Source: Luscinia megarhynchos
Taxonomy: Eukaryota > Chordata > Aves > Passeriformes > Turdidae
NCBI GenBank assembly: GCA_034336665.1
Contig: JAPFBE010000002.1
Span: 16,966,906-17,030,905 of the forward strand
Direction of reading: 5' to 3'
Length of the DNA stretch: 64,000 bases
This document shows positions 63,021 to 64,000 of the stretch, in pieces. Both the position numbers and the translations under genes were made by a program. The notes under the pieces were generated by a model. That model searched no databases. It saw only the letters and a program-made list of their open reading frames with translations, and was not told where the DNA came from. How positions within the stretch are numbered: position 1 is the first letter of the stretch; each line of letters starts with the position of its first letter.

Positions 63021-64000
63021 GTGTGGAAGCTAAAGACAAACAAAAAATAATGGAAAGAAAAATTACTTCTCTATATACAAATAGTCTGTACCTGAATGGA
63101 GGAAGCCTGAGTGGGCTGTCCACTGCTACAATAAGATATACTTCAAGGGACAGAACACTGAAAGACATGACCCATAGCTATAGACAAGTGTAAGTGCCTA
63201 GTTTTTCTCCCAATATGAAGCCTAGCATGCATTCAAGGCCACACTGAAATGTGAAACCTTAGTCTGAGATCCTTTAAAATGGACCCAGCCTCAGCTGGAC
63301 CCAACACCTCAGAGGGTGCAGTCAGAATAGAGGGAAGGTTCCCAAATTAAATCCTGAATTATTGGCACAAAACACAAATACTGTGAAAAAAGAACCAATC
63401 TTCAAAAAAATCAAAATCTTACTTTTTTTTTTTTCCTGTACTATTTTGCTGAAAAAGGGAAACATCAAAAGAAATGTTGCTAACTCTTTGGCAAATCTAA
63501 TTCTGCAATAAAAACTTGCCCCATTCTAGAAATATCTTCTGCACATGGAGCATCTCCCTTCAAGACTGGGAGCTGTATTTGCAGGTCTTTTTGTGCTCCT
63601 AGGCATTGCAGATACTGAAAGACCTTTTTTCTGCCACAGATTTGCATAAGGTATTTATCTTGTCCCTTTCTTTTTGTATGTCTAATTGTACTAAGTAATC
63701 AGTATGGAAGACACATCACTAGGTCTTATTGCGTGCATTATTAATGTGTTAATTTTTAAATAAAATACGAAATTAACTGTGAACAATTTTTATAAAGGGA
63801 AGCATGAGACTGCCATATCTTACATCACTCCATATAAAAAATATATTTTAAATGGAGGTCATTCAAGTAAATAGTCAGTCAAACCTTCTGGAAAAAATAG
63901 GTCTACATTTTTGCAATATTTTCTTGCTATTAACCATGTGCTTCTCATTTTTATTCGCTGGATTAAAAATTGCCCCATAAATGGGTATTTTATAATATGC

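Larger units (their letters stand above)
61314..64000 (+). other. Intron or 3' part after exon H, end of window
   Basis: It contains a weak exon candidate at 61789-61831, an A-rich low-complexity tract at 62963-63020, and T runs near 62687-62699 and 63424-63435. The continuation of the gene's C-terminal region is expected beyond the window. Confidence 0.6.

Overview
This is vertebrate nuclear DNA, most likely from a bird. It is AT-rich and gene-poor. It carries 3' ends of CR1 LINEs, the dominant avian retrotransposon, together with old amniote repeats such as a MIR SINE, and it has simple repeats and vertebrate-type splice sites. There are no operons, rRNA, CRISPR arrays or phage genes. Most of the open reading frames over 60 codons look like chance intron ORFs. 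The species cannot be told from the sequence.

One split gene on the plus strand explains the coding content. I reconstruct eight exons: 9054-9215, 16300-16382, 16581-16684, 20282-20422, 50138-50356, 52182-52434, 55861-56025 and 61154-61313. Intron phases agree at every junction (1/1, 0/0, 2/2, 2/2, 2/2, 0/0) except the last. The first four exons encode a hydrophilic, Lys/Glu-rich, presumably cytoplasmic region. The next three encode at least four membrane segments, and the last encodes a conserved-looking soluble segment just after the membrane domain. I assign this tentatively to the OFCC1 / ojoplano (opo) family. In fish, opo is a membrane protein linked to integrin endocytosis and optic-cup folding. 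The name rests on my recollection of the family, not on a search. The first coding exon and the 3' end lie outside the window.

The main anomaly is in exon 55861-56025. It is one base too long to keep frame. The TM4 coding sequence continues in another frame after a GGG run at 55939-55941, and that shifted frame is the one whose phase matches the next exon. Read literally, translation stops at 61202-61204. This is either a recent inactivating insertion or a homopolymer error in the assembly.

Layout: 1-9053 is non-coding (5' intron or flank). 9054-20422 holds four exons plus a pure ATTTT microsatellite and a CR1 copy at about 19.6-20.1 kb. 20423-50137 is one large apparent intron with a second CR1 fragment, a MIR SINE, several simple repeats, old repeat remnants and AT-rich homeodomain-site clusters that could be conserved enhancers. 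50138-61313 holds the membrane-domain exons. 61314-64000 is intron with one weak exon candidate.
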